The translations under genes and the position numbers were made by a program. The notes under the pieces were generated by a model that ran no database searches, had not been told where the DNA came from, and saw only the letters and a program-made list of their open reading frames with translations. From Mangifera indica (Eukaryota > Streptophyta > Magnoliopsida > Sapindales > Anacardiaceae): DNA of 64,000 nt. The stretch covers positions 18,574,928 to 18,638,927 of the forward strand of contig NC_058138.1 in NCBI RefSeq assembly GCF_011075055.1. The letters run 5' to 3'. Each line of letters opens with the position of its first letter. Position 1 is the stretch's first letter. Below are positions 1-11,764 of the stretch, one piece after another.

Positions 1-344
1 GAAATGAACAGCACGTCAAAATATATTTTGCATCTCAATCAATAAACGAGATTTAGAATGTTACAGTAACCATCAGTCATAGGAATATTAGAAACTTATA
101 ACCATCCTTGTCATGGTTAGATAATACAATAATTCTCATCTATACATTCAAGCAAAGGCCAAATTATCAATCTGTCCACTGCAATAAATATTCGCCACCC
201 TGTTTAAATTTGAGAATTATAGTTCAGCCTCCCTAAAAGAAATTATAATCATATAGGTTCTCAAATACAAGGTTATTAAATAAACTTCTCAAAGACAGGT
301 CAACAAAAAACTCTTTCTCAGAAAATTGAAGAGGAAATACATAC

Positions 345-2600
345 TTGAGATCAATGCCCATAAACTGAGGATTCAGTTGTATTCCAAACCACCTAAAGAA
401 TTACATACAAGGGAAAAATATCAGGAATTTAAATAAAGACTTAAAAAAGACCAAACAAACATAAAAAAAAGTATTTGACAAGGACACTAACTTTTCCTTT
501 ATCAGTTATGCGATTGATAATTCAGTTGGAAAGGAAAAAGTTTCTTTGGATATGACTAAATTAAAAGGGCAGTTGTCTCTAAAACCAGATAGGATATATG
601 ATGCAGAGAAACATTTATATGCTTTAGAACATATATCTATCATTTATCCAATACCAGTCATGCAAAAGGTTTCCTGTGACATGAGGCTTCAGGGAAGAAC
701 CCTGATTGCCTGACCTGCACCCAGCAACAAACAGTATGCATGTCACCTGGCATAAAATAGAAAAGACAAATGCAACAACTGATTAGTAAAGGAAAAGAAA
801 AAAAAAACTGTGATTTAATTACAAAATCAAATTAGGAAGAATGAATACTGGTAGGCGCCATAACATTAGCTCAACTACAAGACTTACAGTCATGCCATTA
901 GAAACTATATTAGGAACAAAATATTGAGTTGAACTAGACTATGAATTGAGAACTTTTATGCATATACATGAGTGTGTGTGTGTGTTTGTGTGTGTGTGTG
1001 AATCTTAAATGTTGAAAAGGAAAATGAGTACTGAAATCAGGGGAAGAACAAAAATATAAAGCATAATACATAACTCTAATAAGTTCAAAAAGAATACTGG
1101 TCCCTCTTTGTAATCAAATAATCAACAATATTGTAAACAACAATGAAGGTGAATGTCTTGCCGAGTTGAAATATAGAGAAGACAGTAAACAAAAGAAATG
1201 AAATTTTGATTGTTCTGAGATCATTTTTTTCCCACAAGTCTCCTTAAAGATCATTGAGACACTCAACATATTAAGTACCAGCAAAACTTTCTCAATCAAC
1301 TCATTTTAGCAAAGCTCAAATTCATCTTCATGATAAAAATCAAGTTTTCAACATTTAGAATGTACATGATTGAGGTTGTGGCTTACAGAGACACCTCAAA
1401 TTATAATTAAATGATTTGAGACGGAATGCAAATTCAACCTTCAACAAAGAAGATATAAGTTATGATGAGATAACTTGAAGAAAGATGCTAACACATAAGA
1501 ACTTGCATGCAATCAAGAAATATGTTCATCAATGTAAATGCACAAGTATATTGTATTCAACAACTACAAAACAGACAACCACACACCAAACTTTCCGGGC
1601 ACCAAAGAAGAAACTACATCACTTACAAGTAAGCAAAATATTAAAGTTGTTGATAGCAGCTCAAGTCCTCTATCTGATATCACCTACAAGATCATAATAA
1701 ATTTGAGCATATGTCTGCATATAATCAACGGAAGTAAAAAATTAAAAGTTGCAATTGTTGCCTATTCAACTTCCTAGAATGCATTTCAAGTTCACATTAA
1801 TGTCTAATAACACAATAAACCTAATTTAATGAGAAGAAAGACAAAAATACGTACCATCAAAAATCAAAAGTCAAATAACCCATTTCATATATACTTGCAA
1901 ATTTGAACCTATAATCTTAAGTTTATCACTTTGACAATTTTACCATTTCACCCAACAATGCCTACTCAGAGTTTCAAAAATACTTATGAGACAGCATATA
2001 CATATTTCATCTCAGATACACAACCTAAATGTTTATTCAACATCATACTACCATATTTACAAATTACAGCATTTTAAAACCTACAAAGCCAAAAGTAATT
2101 TTAGGAATCAAAGACGACCATATAATTAAAAGTCAGTAAATATGCACGGATTAGCGAGTACTTACAGTAGGTGATATGAAATCCATCTGGGCACCAATTC
2201 CAAGTAGCGCAACCAACAATACAAGCAACAATAAACCTATTACAGAACAGTTAACCCATTTGAATCATTAAAAAAAATACTAAATATAACGCATCATAAA
2301 TTGTAAAAAACTTGAGCAAATGAGAAAGCAGACTACTAATTAAAACAAACCATTGCATCGATAATGAAGTCGAGTGCCGTCTTGTAAAACAACCCCCTTA
2401 ACAACTTTACCAGGTAAAATAGATCCAGCAATTGCCAAGTACACAAAATATGCCACTAAAACAGCAACCTGTGTACGATGCACAAATGGTTTCTTGACAT
2501 AAGTCTCGATTTACCGAATGATAAACTTGTTTTTAAAAGTCTAAGTACTTACAGAGTTTACTGAAGGAAAAATAGCGTGTAAACCATTAGCCAAATCCAT
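345..2600 (-). CDS. FK: Delta(14)-sterol reductase, 5' part (partial gene)
   Basis: Membrane enzyme of the ER that reduces the C14 double bond of sterol intermediates (FACKEL/ERG24 family). Six minus-strand exons read continuously: 2553-2600, 2351-2468, 2166-2236, 1627-1683, 655-746 and 345-392, about 144 residues. The first exon starts MDLANGLHAIFPS. Later exons give the conserved blocks LAIAGSILPGKVVKGVVL, DGTRLHYRCNG, SDRGLELLS, GSSLKPHV and WWFGIQLNPQFMGIDLK, which are the hallmarks of the family's N-terminal third. Hydrophobic runs such as LLLLVLLVALLGIG are membrane segments. Splice sites are GT-AG and phases agree. The rest of the protein, including the C-terminal NADPH-binding and catalytic part, would lie left of base 1; no further exon is seen in 1-344. 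The gene is head-to-head with the HD2 gene, with a transposon between. Identification is strong; exon borders were read by eye. Confidence 0.9.
971..1001. repeat. TG microsatellite in an FK intron
   Basis: A run of TG dinucleotides, interrupted once by a TT, in the intron between the 655-746 and 1627-1683 exons. It is a simple repeat with no coding role. Confidence 0.85.
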
Positions 2601-3077
2601 CTTTAGCAGATGTAGACGCAATGATAATGATACTTTGGTCTCTACTGAAACTGCGAAATTTGCAGTGGCTGGTGAATTCCTTTCTGTTTCAAAGTAGATG
2701 ATAATGGACTAAATACGAAGCACGATCCCCTCTAAAACCACAACGCAGAATATAAAGAAATCAAAACAAATATATTGGTGGGTTTTGTTTGGTAAGTTTG
2801 TTGGTGTCACCAAGGAAAGGAGAAACTTTTTCTTCAACTTCGGTCAAGGTCGTGTTTTTTCACAACTAGGATACAATAATTGCATACATTTTTTAGATGA
2901 TCCATCGTTGTATGATCGAGTGATACTTAATTATTTGTGTGTACAAAAACGAACAACCCAACAAAATTTGTACAAAGACAGTAATACCCTCCAGGGAGGG
3001 CCAAGGGCCAAGGGCTTGATTATCAGATTATGATCTTGATTATATTGCCGTAATCCATAAAATTGCTAATTAAAAAA
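2601..3077. other. FK 5' UTR and upstream region
   Basis: Between the FK start codon and the transposon at 3078. It should hold the FK 5' leader and promoter. The open frame at 2785-3033 has no recognisable protein features. I see no other gene. Confidence 0.5.
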
Positions 3078-3834
3078 GGCCAAGACTTTATCCCACCCAA
3101 CCAACTTTCAAAAACCCAACACTCACCTATAGTTTGAAAAACTAACACCTGCCCTCCAAAATAAAGATAAAATTAAGGATAAAATCGTTGTTTAATAATA
3201 ATTTTAATATTTATATTATTTTACCTCTTTTAATTTGAAAAACTAATAATTTCACTCAAAATTAAGTTTTGAAAAATGACATTTTATCTTTTACCTAAGG
3301 TTTCCAATTTCATTGACGAATTTTTGACTAATGATGACCGATCTCTCTCTCTCTCTTGATGTCGTCTTTTCCTCTGATATTCAATATTTGATCGACAATG
3401 TTTGGATTCGACGAAATCCAAACGAAGAGTTAGATCTTCGTTGTCTAGACGAAGAATTTTGACTTTTCATTTGGATTTCATCGAATCCAGGTATCGTCGC
3501 TCCAATATTGAACACTAGAGGGAGTGATGACACCGAAAGAGAGAGAGATCGGTCATCGTTGGTCAAAAATTCACCGGTGAAATTAGAAATCCTAGGTAAG
3601 GGAAAAATGTCATTTTTCAAAACTTATTTTTGGCTGAAATTATTAGTTTTTCAAATTAAGGGGGTAAAATGATATAAATGTTAAATATTATTATTAAATG
3701 ATGATTTTACCCTTAATCTTAACTTAATTTTGGAGGGTAGGTGTTAGTTTTCCAAACTATAGGTGGGTGTTGGGTTTTTGAAAGTTGGTAGGTGGGAATC
3801 CACTATACCTTGGGTGGGAATAGGTCTTTTGGCC
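3078..3834. mobile_element. Foldback Mutator-like non-autonomous element, copy 1
   Basis: The left end begins GGCCAAGACTTTATCCCACC and the right end, read on the other strand, begins GGCCAAAAGACCTATTCCCA. The two halves are inverted copies of each other across nearly the whole length: the left stretch around 3100-3170 (CCAACACTCACCTATAGTTT) recurs inverted around 3740-3780, and the central GACGAAATCC and TCTCTCTCTC segments also face each other. The element is therefore one long hairpin with arms of roughly 370 bases. Flanks share TTAAAAAA (3070-3077 and 3835-3842), a probable but low-complexity target duplication. No transposase is encoded. Open frames inside are by-products of the palindrome. 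Confidence 0.75.
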
Positions 3835-3978
3835 TTAAAAAAATAGTTTAAGCTAAAAATAAGTTCTTTTTTCAAGATTAAATTTATCTTTATTTATACA
3901 CTCACAGTAATTTCTTCTAGCGGAACTTCAAAAAAGCATTAAAAAAAAATTCTCTCTTCTCCTTCCGCCATCCCGCCT

Positions 3979-6900
3979 ATGGAGTTTTGGGGTAATACAC
4001 ACGATCAGAAATTTGTTTGATTTTACGTTTATGTTTATTAATCTTAAATTTTGTGTTTGCTTTACACGAGATGTGGAAACATAAACGAAGTCAAATAATC
4101 GTGTTGAAATCTAATAATCATTTAACTTATATTTTCGCCTTTTGATTATCGTTAATTATGTTATTTACGATGTGGTTTTCCTGAAAATGAACACAATTTA
4201 GGGTTTGATCTCTTGATTTTACTTTTTCTTTCCTCTCTTTTTAAATGAAGGACTGTGCTGTTTTGGATAGTGTCTTCATCTCTGTAGCTAAATATGTTTG
4301 GTTTTGACTGGATTCTGAATTACAATTTATCTTATTGAACTTTTGGCTTTCTTTTTCCTATTGATAGTTAAGCATCATCATACAAGTGATTTTTTTTTTT
4401 AAATAAAAGAGATACTTTTATTTGTTCTTGATATTTTTATTTCTGTTGATTATAGTATCACGTTACTTCATGATTTTGTAAAATTATTGTTGTATCATTG
4501 ACTTCTGCATTTTGGTTTGTGTGGAATAATGTTCACTATTTATCTATCATACTGTCTATGCGATATAGATTTTAAAATGTGATTAATTAAGCACCAAGAT
4601 TGCATCAAATGGCTTAGGCTCTCCAACATACGCCAGCATTTTGATTTCTAGAATGTGTTTTGTGGGTTGCCCTGGATCTGATATTTTACTTATTCTATAC
4701 TTGTTTCCTTATGTTCAGGTATTGAGGTAAAAAGTGGTCAGCCACAGAAGGTTAATCCTGGTGGTCGCAGGGTCATTCATCTGTCACAGGTTATAATTTA
4801 TTGTTTATGAATTTCTTTATGTTGGCTGTTTCCATGGTTAATTACATAAGACAGTGATTGTGCCTAAATTGCCTGCTCACAGGCTTCCTTGGGGGAGGTC
4901 AAGGACAAAGGAAATGGACATGTTTGTCTGTATCTGAAAGTTGATGATAAGAAACTGGTTCTTGGAACACTTTCTCCTCTAAAATTGCCTCAGTTGAGTT
5001 TTGACCTGGTTCTTGAAAAAGATTTTGAGCTGTCTCATAATTGGAAAAATGGGAGTGTCTACTTTACTGGCTACAAAGTTAAAATGGACCAAAGATATCC
5101 TTTACACTTAATTTTTTTGCTTTAAAACATGTTTCCTGCTTTTTTTTTGCTTGTGGTGTGCATCAATTGGTCCTAGAATATCTCTATTTTTCTTCTATAT
5201 TGCCTCCTTAACTGCTTTTCTTTTGTCCTCACAACAGTTCCTGACAGTGATGATTCTGGTAATTCAGTGTAACAATGCCCCTCTGTTTTTTCTATGCATA
5301 TGGAGTCACTTTAGTTTTTGGGAAATAATATACTCATATCTTAAATTGTTACTTGCAGACTCTGATGAAGATGTAAAGGAGATTTTGCTTAGAAACAATG
5401 GTGAACATAATTTTCACATTGTATCTTTTTTGTTCTGGATCTTTAATCGTGGAAATTTGAGAATCCTTGTTCCATTTTTTCTGTAGGAAGACCCGAGTTA
5501 CAGGCCAAATCTGTTTCTGAACAGCCTAATTTCATTAAGCCTAGTGCGTCCACTGCTAAGGAGAATGTAAATGATGTTAAACCCGATCAAAAGTTTGATG
5601 ATAGTGATACAGATGATAGTGATTCAAAAGATTCATCCTCTGATGATGAGACCAGTGATGATGAGGTATTTCATTAATTAGACCCATACTCTTAATTTTA
5701 TGGTACCTTAAGTATATTTGTTGAATTCTTATTCTATTTATAGACTCCAAATGATGTTGCTGAAGATAATTTTGTAAAAATTTAAGAAGATTCTTAGCTA
5801 ATGAAGATTTGTTTGGAGTCTAGAATAATTTCTTTCAAACTTGCATCTGTCAAGTAACTGGATTGCTATGATATAACATGTAACTGTATAGTATTTAAAA
5901 TTTTGAAATATGATTGTTAAGATGAATTTGAGGAAAGACTAGTATTAGTGCCCCAACTTGATTATAACGGATTCTTGTTTAGTTTGTCCACTATGAAAAT
6001 ATAACAGCTTTTGTACATTCATCTTCAGATATGTGTTCTATGACTATATATAACTGGCATGTGGCACTGTATATAGTTTTAAGTGCATTGTTCTTCTTCT
6101 TCTCTCTCTGTAGGTTATTGTTATGTAAACCGTCTGAGCTCTGGCCTATGATTATATACTTATTTATTACTTCTACTGATTCTATCCAGCATTTTGTTTA
6201 ATCATTATTTGTGGTTAGGAAAATCTTTTATCCTCCATTTTTCTTATATAATTTTTTTTTATGAAGTTCAAAGTTTGATCTTTTCCTTTTACTTATGATA
6301 CTGTGTGTACATATTTTCTCCTGCTATACGTTACCATTGCTAATATCATGTTGACAAAGTTTGAATTGGCTGCATGTGACCCTTTTTGTTACTCTTTTAT
6401 TTCAAATTCTAATTTCCTGCTTTACCATTTTGGATATAGAGACTTGAACGTAGGATGAGGAACTCTTTACATCTAGCTACTTGCGTATATACATTTATGC
6501 TTAGGTAAAATAGAAATTTTTGTTAGATAGAGCCAGTCATCACATGCAATCATCTACAGTGCAAATTGATCACCACTATTTCACTTTTCTAGTTTGACAT
6601 AGAAAATACTTCAATTTTTGAATTTGACTGTAGCATTTAAATGAAACCTGATGTTTGAAACTTTATTTTTGTACTGCTTTCCCAATTACACTCTATTATA
6701 GTGCACATGGTGTACGATCAACTTAAAATCTTAATTTGCTCAAGCTGACCTTGTCTGTTTTTGTGTTTGTTTATGGTATGATGGTTTGTGGCGGCACTGA
6801 TCTGTTTTTGTTCAGGATACTAATCATATCAATGATGAAAGTGACAAGAGGGGTCGTGAACATGATGAAAGTGATGAAGAAGATGAAGACAGTGATGAGA

Positions 6901-7653
6901 GTGAGAGTGAGAGTGATGACGAGGATGAGACACCAAAGAAGGTGAGGGCACTACTGCCTTTATTTGGTTGTTTATTTAGTATTGTAATTTTTTTACTGTA
7001 TTTGTTTATTTTTACTCTTGAAGGCTGAACCAAGCAGGAAGAGAACTGCAGAATCTGTGACAAAATCCCCTATTCCTGACAAGAAGACTAAATTCATCAC
7101 ACCTCAAAGGACTGGTAATTACTTTATTTCAATTGTGTTATTGCTACTAGGTTGCATTTCTTGCTTTTGTTGTTTTATATATTTCTGTGGGGATTCTTTG
7201 TTGAATCTCTATATGTTATTTTTTTTTTTTGGGGGGATTTATTATTATGAATATAATGTGCATGACATCTAGCATTTGTTGTTTAATTCTTTACCGATAT
7301 GAAAACAATGTGCACAAGCTTTAGCATTGACATGTGGTCCAGAGAAACAAAGGTTGGTTTAACGACCATTTTTTGCAGAAGGCAAGAAAGGGGTTGTTCA
7401 CACTCCTACTCCTCACCCTTCAAAACTGGCTCGGAAAACTCCTGCTAACAGCAGCCAATCAAAGCAGCAAACTCAAAAATCAGGCGGGTCATTCTCGTGC
7501 AAGTCCTGCAACAGGTAATATTCCCCATTAAGCTCATTGAAATTTAGTATAGTTTCAAGTAATCACATATTTTTGTTTAATTCTCACAGGTCATTTACCA
7601 CAGAAGGCGGATTGCAAGCTCATACAAAGGCTAAGCACGGCGCTGCTGCATGA
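3979..7653 (+). CDS. HDT: HD2-type histone deacetylase (HDT)
   Basis: Plant-specific nucleolar histone deacetylase, a regulator of chromatin and rRNA genes. Ten exons: 3979-3991, 4719-4789, 4883-5094, 5236-5258 (or 5233-5258), 5359-5400, 5487-5665, 6816-6941, 7024-7114, 7379-7514 and 7590-7653; about 318 residues. The N-terminus is the family signature MEFWGIEVKSG. His25 and Asp69, the residues linked to activity in this family, are both present. The middle is acidic (Asp/Glu/Ser-rich, exons 6-7), followed by a basic stretch and a C-terminal C2H2 zinc finger (CKSCNRSFTTEGGLQAH). It most resembles the HDT3/HDT2 branch. Intron 3 begins ATATCCTTT and ends in AC, so it is probably a U12-type AT-AC intron. 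Two AC ends are in frame, three bases apart, leaving one residue uncertain. The gene lies divergent from FK. Confidence 0.92.
5095..5235 (+). other. Probable U12-type AT-AC intron of HDT
   Basis: The donor after CCAAAG is ATATCCTTT, a full match to the U12 AT-AC donor consensus. A branch-site-like CTCCTTAAC lies at 5204-5212 (one mismatch to TTCCTTAAC). The intron ends in AC at 5232 or 5235; both keep the reading frame, whereas the nearby AG at 5237 would introduce a stop codon. Branch-to-acceptor spacing is slightly over 20 bases, a little longer than usual. Confidence 0.8.
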
Positions 7654-9555
7654 ATGGTCTGTTAAGACTAGCTTTCTGCATTGATCTCGTTTTTGAGATG
7701 AATTATTATAGAGAAAGAAGAGTGAGATATGGGCTAGTGAATTGAATTCGGTAGTCAGTTTTGTGGGATTTATGTTTTTGTGGACACTTGGTTTCAGTAA
7801 AACTAGTCAGTACATATTTTGAAGGTCTTGGAGACCTAAAAATTGTTGCACTGGTAGCTAAACCCTGAATCTGAATTAACGTACTCTTCTCGAAATGCAT
7901 AAGCGAAGGCCATGAAATTTCTTAAGCGTTTGAATTTATGTTGATACGTATATGAGCCAGATTCGAATACTTAGGTATAGTGTGAACCTTGCTCTAGCTT
8001 TGTTTAAATATATAGTCTGAATTTGGTTCCAAAGCTTGGATTAAAATTGATGAGAAGTAACGTAAATATGAATTAATATTGTCAGAAGTTTGATTTCCTA
8101 AATTTCGTAGAGAAATTTAAACCAATGAATTTGAATTTGGATTTAGACAATGATTTATTAATTTTTCTTTTTTCTATATTAGTATTATATGAAAACGTAA
8201 ATGCTACATGTAACGGTTCCAGCAGTAGTCTTTAAAATTTTTAATATTAAATATTTTTCTAAAGAAATTTTGTTCACAAACTTACAAATACTTCGGTGAT
8301 TTATTTTCATGCCAATACTCATATAAATAAATATAAAGAAAGTTAAACCCAGGCAAGGAAGAAAGAGACAAGCATGTACCAAGGTAAAACCAAGTGCCAT
8401 GCTAGCATTTCCATGGCCATAGAATAAAATTCTCTCACGAGCTACAACAGATCAATCTATTCTTCAAACAGCAAGATCATACCATGATGACAAATTTTGC
8501 AGTTCTTTTTCTTGAAAATAGGTCTACTAGCGTCTGAATACTCCCACAATGTAGCATTACAATCCTGTAAACATGCTCTGCAGACAACGACACCAACCTG
8601 TATACAAATATTATGGTAAGCTGCAGAAAAAATGAGGCCTGATCCTGGGTAGCAGGAAAACCTGAACCTGCAAAACTCATAACTTAGGTAAGACCACAAG
8701 TTTAAAAGAAAATAATATAGGCAGCACAGGACTCTTTAGATCCCACCAGATTTGATTAAGCCAGACTGCCTGTCAATCAACTTTACTATACAAAGACACT
8801 GTAAATTTGCACAGATGCACTATCCCACTCATTCCTTTAACTTGAAGAGTGGGAAAACTTAGACCAACATTCTGACTGTGAAAGAATTTATGACCATGTA
8901 TTGAAATCTCAGAAAGATTGAATGGCTGAGACAGGTTCAGTTCTAAGAAATTTTATTGGGAAAATTAAAAGCTTGTGAAATAACCTCCACTGTTAGTGCA
9001 CCACTAACAAAATGTTTGTGGTTTCACTTCTGATTTCTCAAGCATCACTTTTCCTAGTGACAGCTACAACAAAACAGTCTGAAAAACTTGTAACTGATGT
9101 AAATACCAAAGTTACAAATGAAGTGGACAAAAAACAATTTTGAGAAAACATTAAGGAAAACAACAATAGCTGAACCTTTAGCCAACAGAGATACACACCA
9201 AGCAAGTGTCCTTGGTGGTACAAATAAAGAAAAACCGGAGGTTATGGTACATGCAAAAAATCACTTTTGGTAATATTTTTACTTTATTCTATATTTTATT
9301 CATTTTACTTAAAATTGAAGGTGGGCAGGAAAATCAAGAAAAATAGAATTTTACTTTCAACAACACAACAGTGAACCTGTGCTCCACCTGCACAGTGGAA
9401 ATGGGCAATAAGCCATGCTTTCTACATAGGCTGTCTATCCAAAAAGAAGAGCTGCACGCCTGTATGTACTAATTAAACTTTAGTAACTAAAATAGAGCAC
9501 ATGAACAAACCGGACAAACTCTTCAATTGAACCAGTGGTTGATTTCACCACTCTG
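7654..9555. other. Convergent intergenic region between HDT and U2AF35
   Basis: The 3' ends of HDT (plus) and U2AF35 (minus) face each other here. No conserved protein is visible. The minus-strand stretch around 8480-8700 has several pyrimidine-AG and GT-like signals and could hold spliced 3' UTR exons of U2AF35, but this cannot be settled by eye. Confidence 0.4.
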
Positions 9556-11541
9556 TCACTGCTGCTGAGGATCACTATATTGATCATCATCATGTGCAAA
9601 GCCATTGTTGTTCCTGTCATTGTCATTATTGCTATTATCAATCTTATGACCAGATTCCGCCTCCTCCTTTTCCCTGTTCCATTGCTCGATCTTAGCCCTT
9701 CTTTCAGCACTACTTTCTCTAACAGGACTCCTGTTCCTCCTCGAACCTGGGCTTCTGCTTCGTCCCACTTTACGTCCAGGACTTCGGCTTCTAGGCCTCC
9801 TGCCCCTATCATGGTAACGATGATCTCTTTCATCATCACGTCTGCTTGAACCACGGCCTCCATGTGAGCGCTCCTCATAACCACGATGTTTATGTGGACT
9901 ACGACTCCTGCTTCGACTGTGGCTGCGCCTTCTCCTATTTCTTCCAAACAATCGCCTCCTCAAGTCCCTAAATTGATTCAAAAAGAGCATTTAAATACAA
10001 CCATATCACCAATCAGAGGAAACATATATGTCAAATCTTAAAAAGGGAAAGATAAATAGAAACCAACTTGCTAATCTTCTTCAAATGCATGAAGTTACAG
10101 TAGCCACCTCGATTGCATACATTCTCCTCATACTGCCTACAAGTGGCTTCTCGAAAATCTGTCACTGGGGAGAAGTCAACAATGATGGGGCGCCCTGATA
10201 ATATACAAACTTCAATGTCAAAAACGTGACCAAATTTGCACAGGTACAACTTTGACACTGAAAAATTTAGGAAACAAGAAGAGTAAATCCATGAGAAAAA
10301 ATTATGCACAACGGTGGCCTGAGCTCCATGAGAAAAGGTTAATCTACAGCTATGATTAAATGGCCAACAAATTCACCAATAAAAAGGCCATGTTAATACC
10401 AAATAAGCTCTGTTAAAAGTATCTTCTAACTTCTTGGCATCATTGATCATGGTCTCATCCGTAATGGAAAAAATCCACCACGGAAGGGCATAACAATCAT
10501 TTACAATAACCACAATGGATTAATTTATGAAAAAAAAAATTGAGGAATGTGGGCTACCAAGGAACAATAAAAGCATGGTAACTAATGTTTGAATAGTGAA
10601 CCCAACATCAACATGTCCAATATTATTGATAATGATATCCATTTTGACGAACAGAATAGAACCATATCAAGTCCTAATTGTAGGACTTTGGTATTTGAAT
10701 ATTGAAACCCAAAATCAACATCTTCAACATTAATGAAACATTGAGACAGCTACAAACACTAAAAATGTAAAAATGCTCCTATTCAGCAGCACTACATACA
10801 CTCTCATCGTAGGCCATAATTTTACTGTTAATGAGAATGATCTCGTTAACTTCAGTTCCAGACTGAAGGTAACTGTTGTCAAAGTGATCAAACAACATAA
10901 AACTTCGGTCTTCAAAATTAAGAACATATTCTTTTGTCATTTAAATTAAGAACTATTCTTGTTTCATAAAAAGACAAAACAACATTCATCTAATACATTG
11001 AAAACTCAAGCACAAGGAATCAAGGTCGCAGATGTAACCTGCATAAAACCTTCCGTTGAGATTTCGAAGCGCATTAGCAGCATGCTCTTCCTCTCTGAAC
11101 TGAACATACACATTGCCCACCTGCAAAAAAGCAAAGGCCTTCAACGACTAACTAAATCCAACAAAGAAAAAATTACATTTGATTAAATAGAAAAAATATA
11201 AGAAAAAGAAAAATAACCATGTGGTCAGCCAAATTGTCACAAATGTTCAAGCTCTCGATCTCGCCGTACTTACTAAGCTCCTCAAACAAATCCTCATAAA
11301 AATCCTCAAAGTGATCTTGGATCTTCCGGGGGTCAAGGGCTTGGCCTTGGGGGTCAACGCCGGGAGTGATCATGTCAGGGCGTTGGTACATGTTGGAAAG
11401 AAGGAGAGTAGGGCTAATACTAGGTTTAGTGTGAAGCCGAGAGCACCGATCTCCATGACGGCATGCTCCGATCTTAAAATAAAAGGGACAGTTCACTCTA
11501 TCCTTCTCTGTTCCGAAGATAGATGCTAAGTGCTCCGCCAT
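9556..11541 (-). CDS. U2AF35: U2AF small subunit (U2AF35)
   Basis: Spliceosome factor that, with U2AF65, recognises the AG of the 3' splice site. Four exons: 11218-11541, 11039-11120, 10068-10194 and 9556-9967; 314 residues. The start is the standard [20 protein letters not shown]. First CCCH zinc finger: C18, C27, C33, H37. An RRM of the U2AF-homology type follows ([36 protein letters not shown]), then a second CCCH finger (CRQYEENVC to CNFMH), then an arginine/serine-rich tail ([14 protein letters not shown]). The C-terminal end is rich in Asn and Asp and finishes in QQQ. An in-frame upstream ATG at 11565 would add eight residues; the conserved [10 protein letters not shown] start is preferred. 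Length fits plant U2AF35 proteins. Confidence 0.95.
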
Positions 11542-11681
11542 GCGTCTGGTCCAAAGAGTAATCAAGCCAACGATTTGATCTATCTAGGGTTTCAAACTTT
11601 CAACTGACCTATGTATTGACATTTATAATGGGTCTAGCTTAATACTATATGTAAAATTATTAGAGAAAATGCCTCACGTGA

Positions 11682-11764
11682 GCAGGTTTGCCCGAGAGGT
11701 TAAGGGGGAAGACTTAAGATCTTCTGCACATAAGTGCGCGTGGGTTCGAACCCCACAGCCTGCA
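11682..11764 (+). tRNA. tRNA-Leu (anticodon UAA)
   Basis: Class II tRNA with a long variable arm. The acceptor stem GCAGGTT pairs with AGCCTGC (one G-T pair), discriminator A at 11764. The anticodon stem GAAGA/TCTTC encloses the loop CTTAAGA, giving anticodon TAA. The variable arm is around TGCACATAAGTGCG and the T arm is GTGGGTTCGAACCCCAC. No intron and no encoded CCA. A TTTT at 11766-11769 can act as the RNA polymerase III terminator. It sits in the upstream region of U2AF35, transcribed away from it. Confidence 0.93.

Noticed and set aside
9480..9947. 155-codon minus frame and 104-codon plus frame over the U2AF35 RS region
   Set aside because: Shadow frames of the last U2AF35 exon, whose true frame gives the RS domain.
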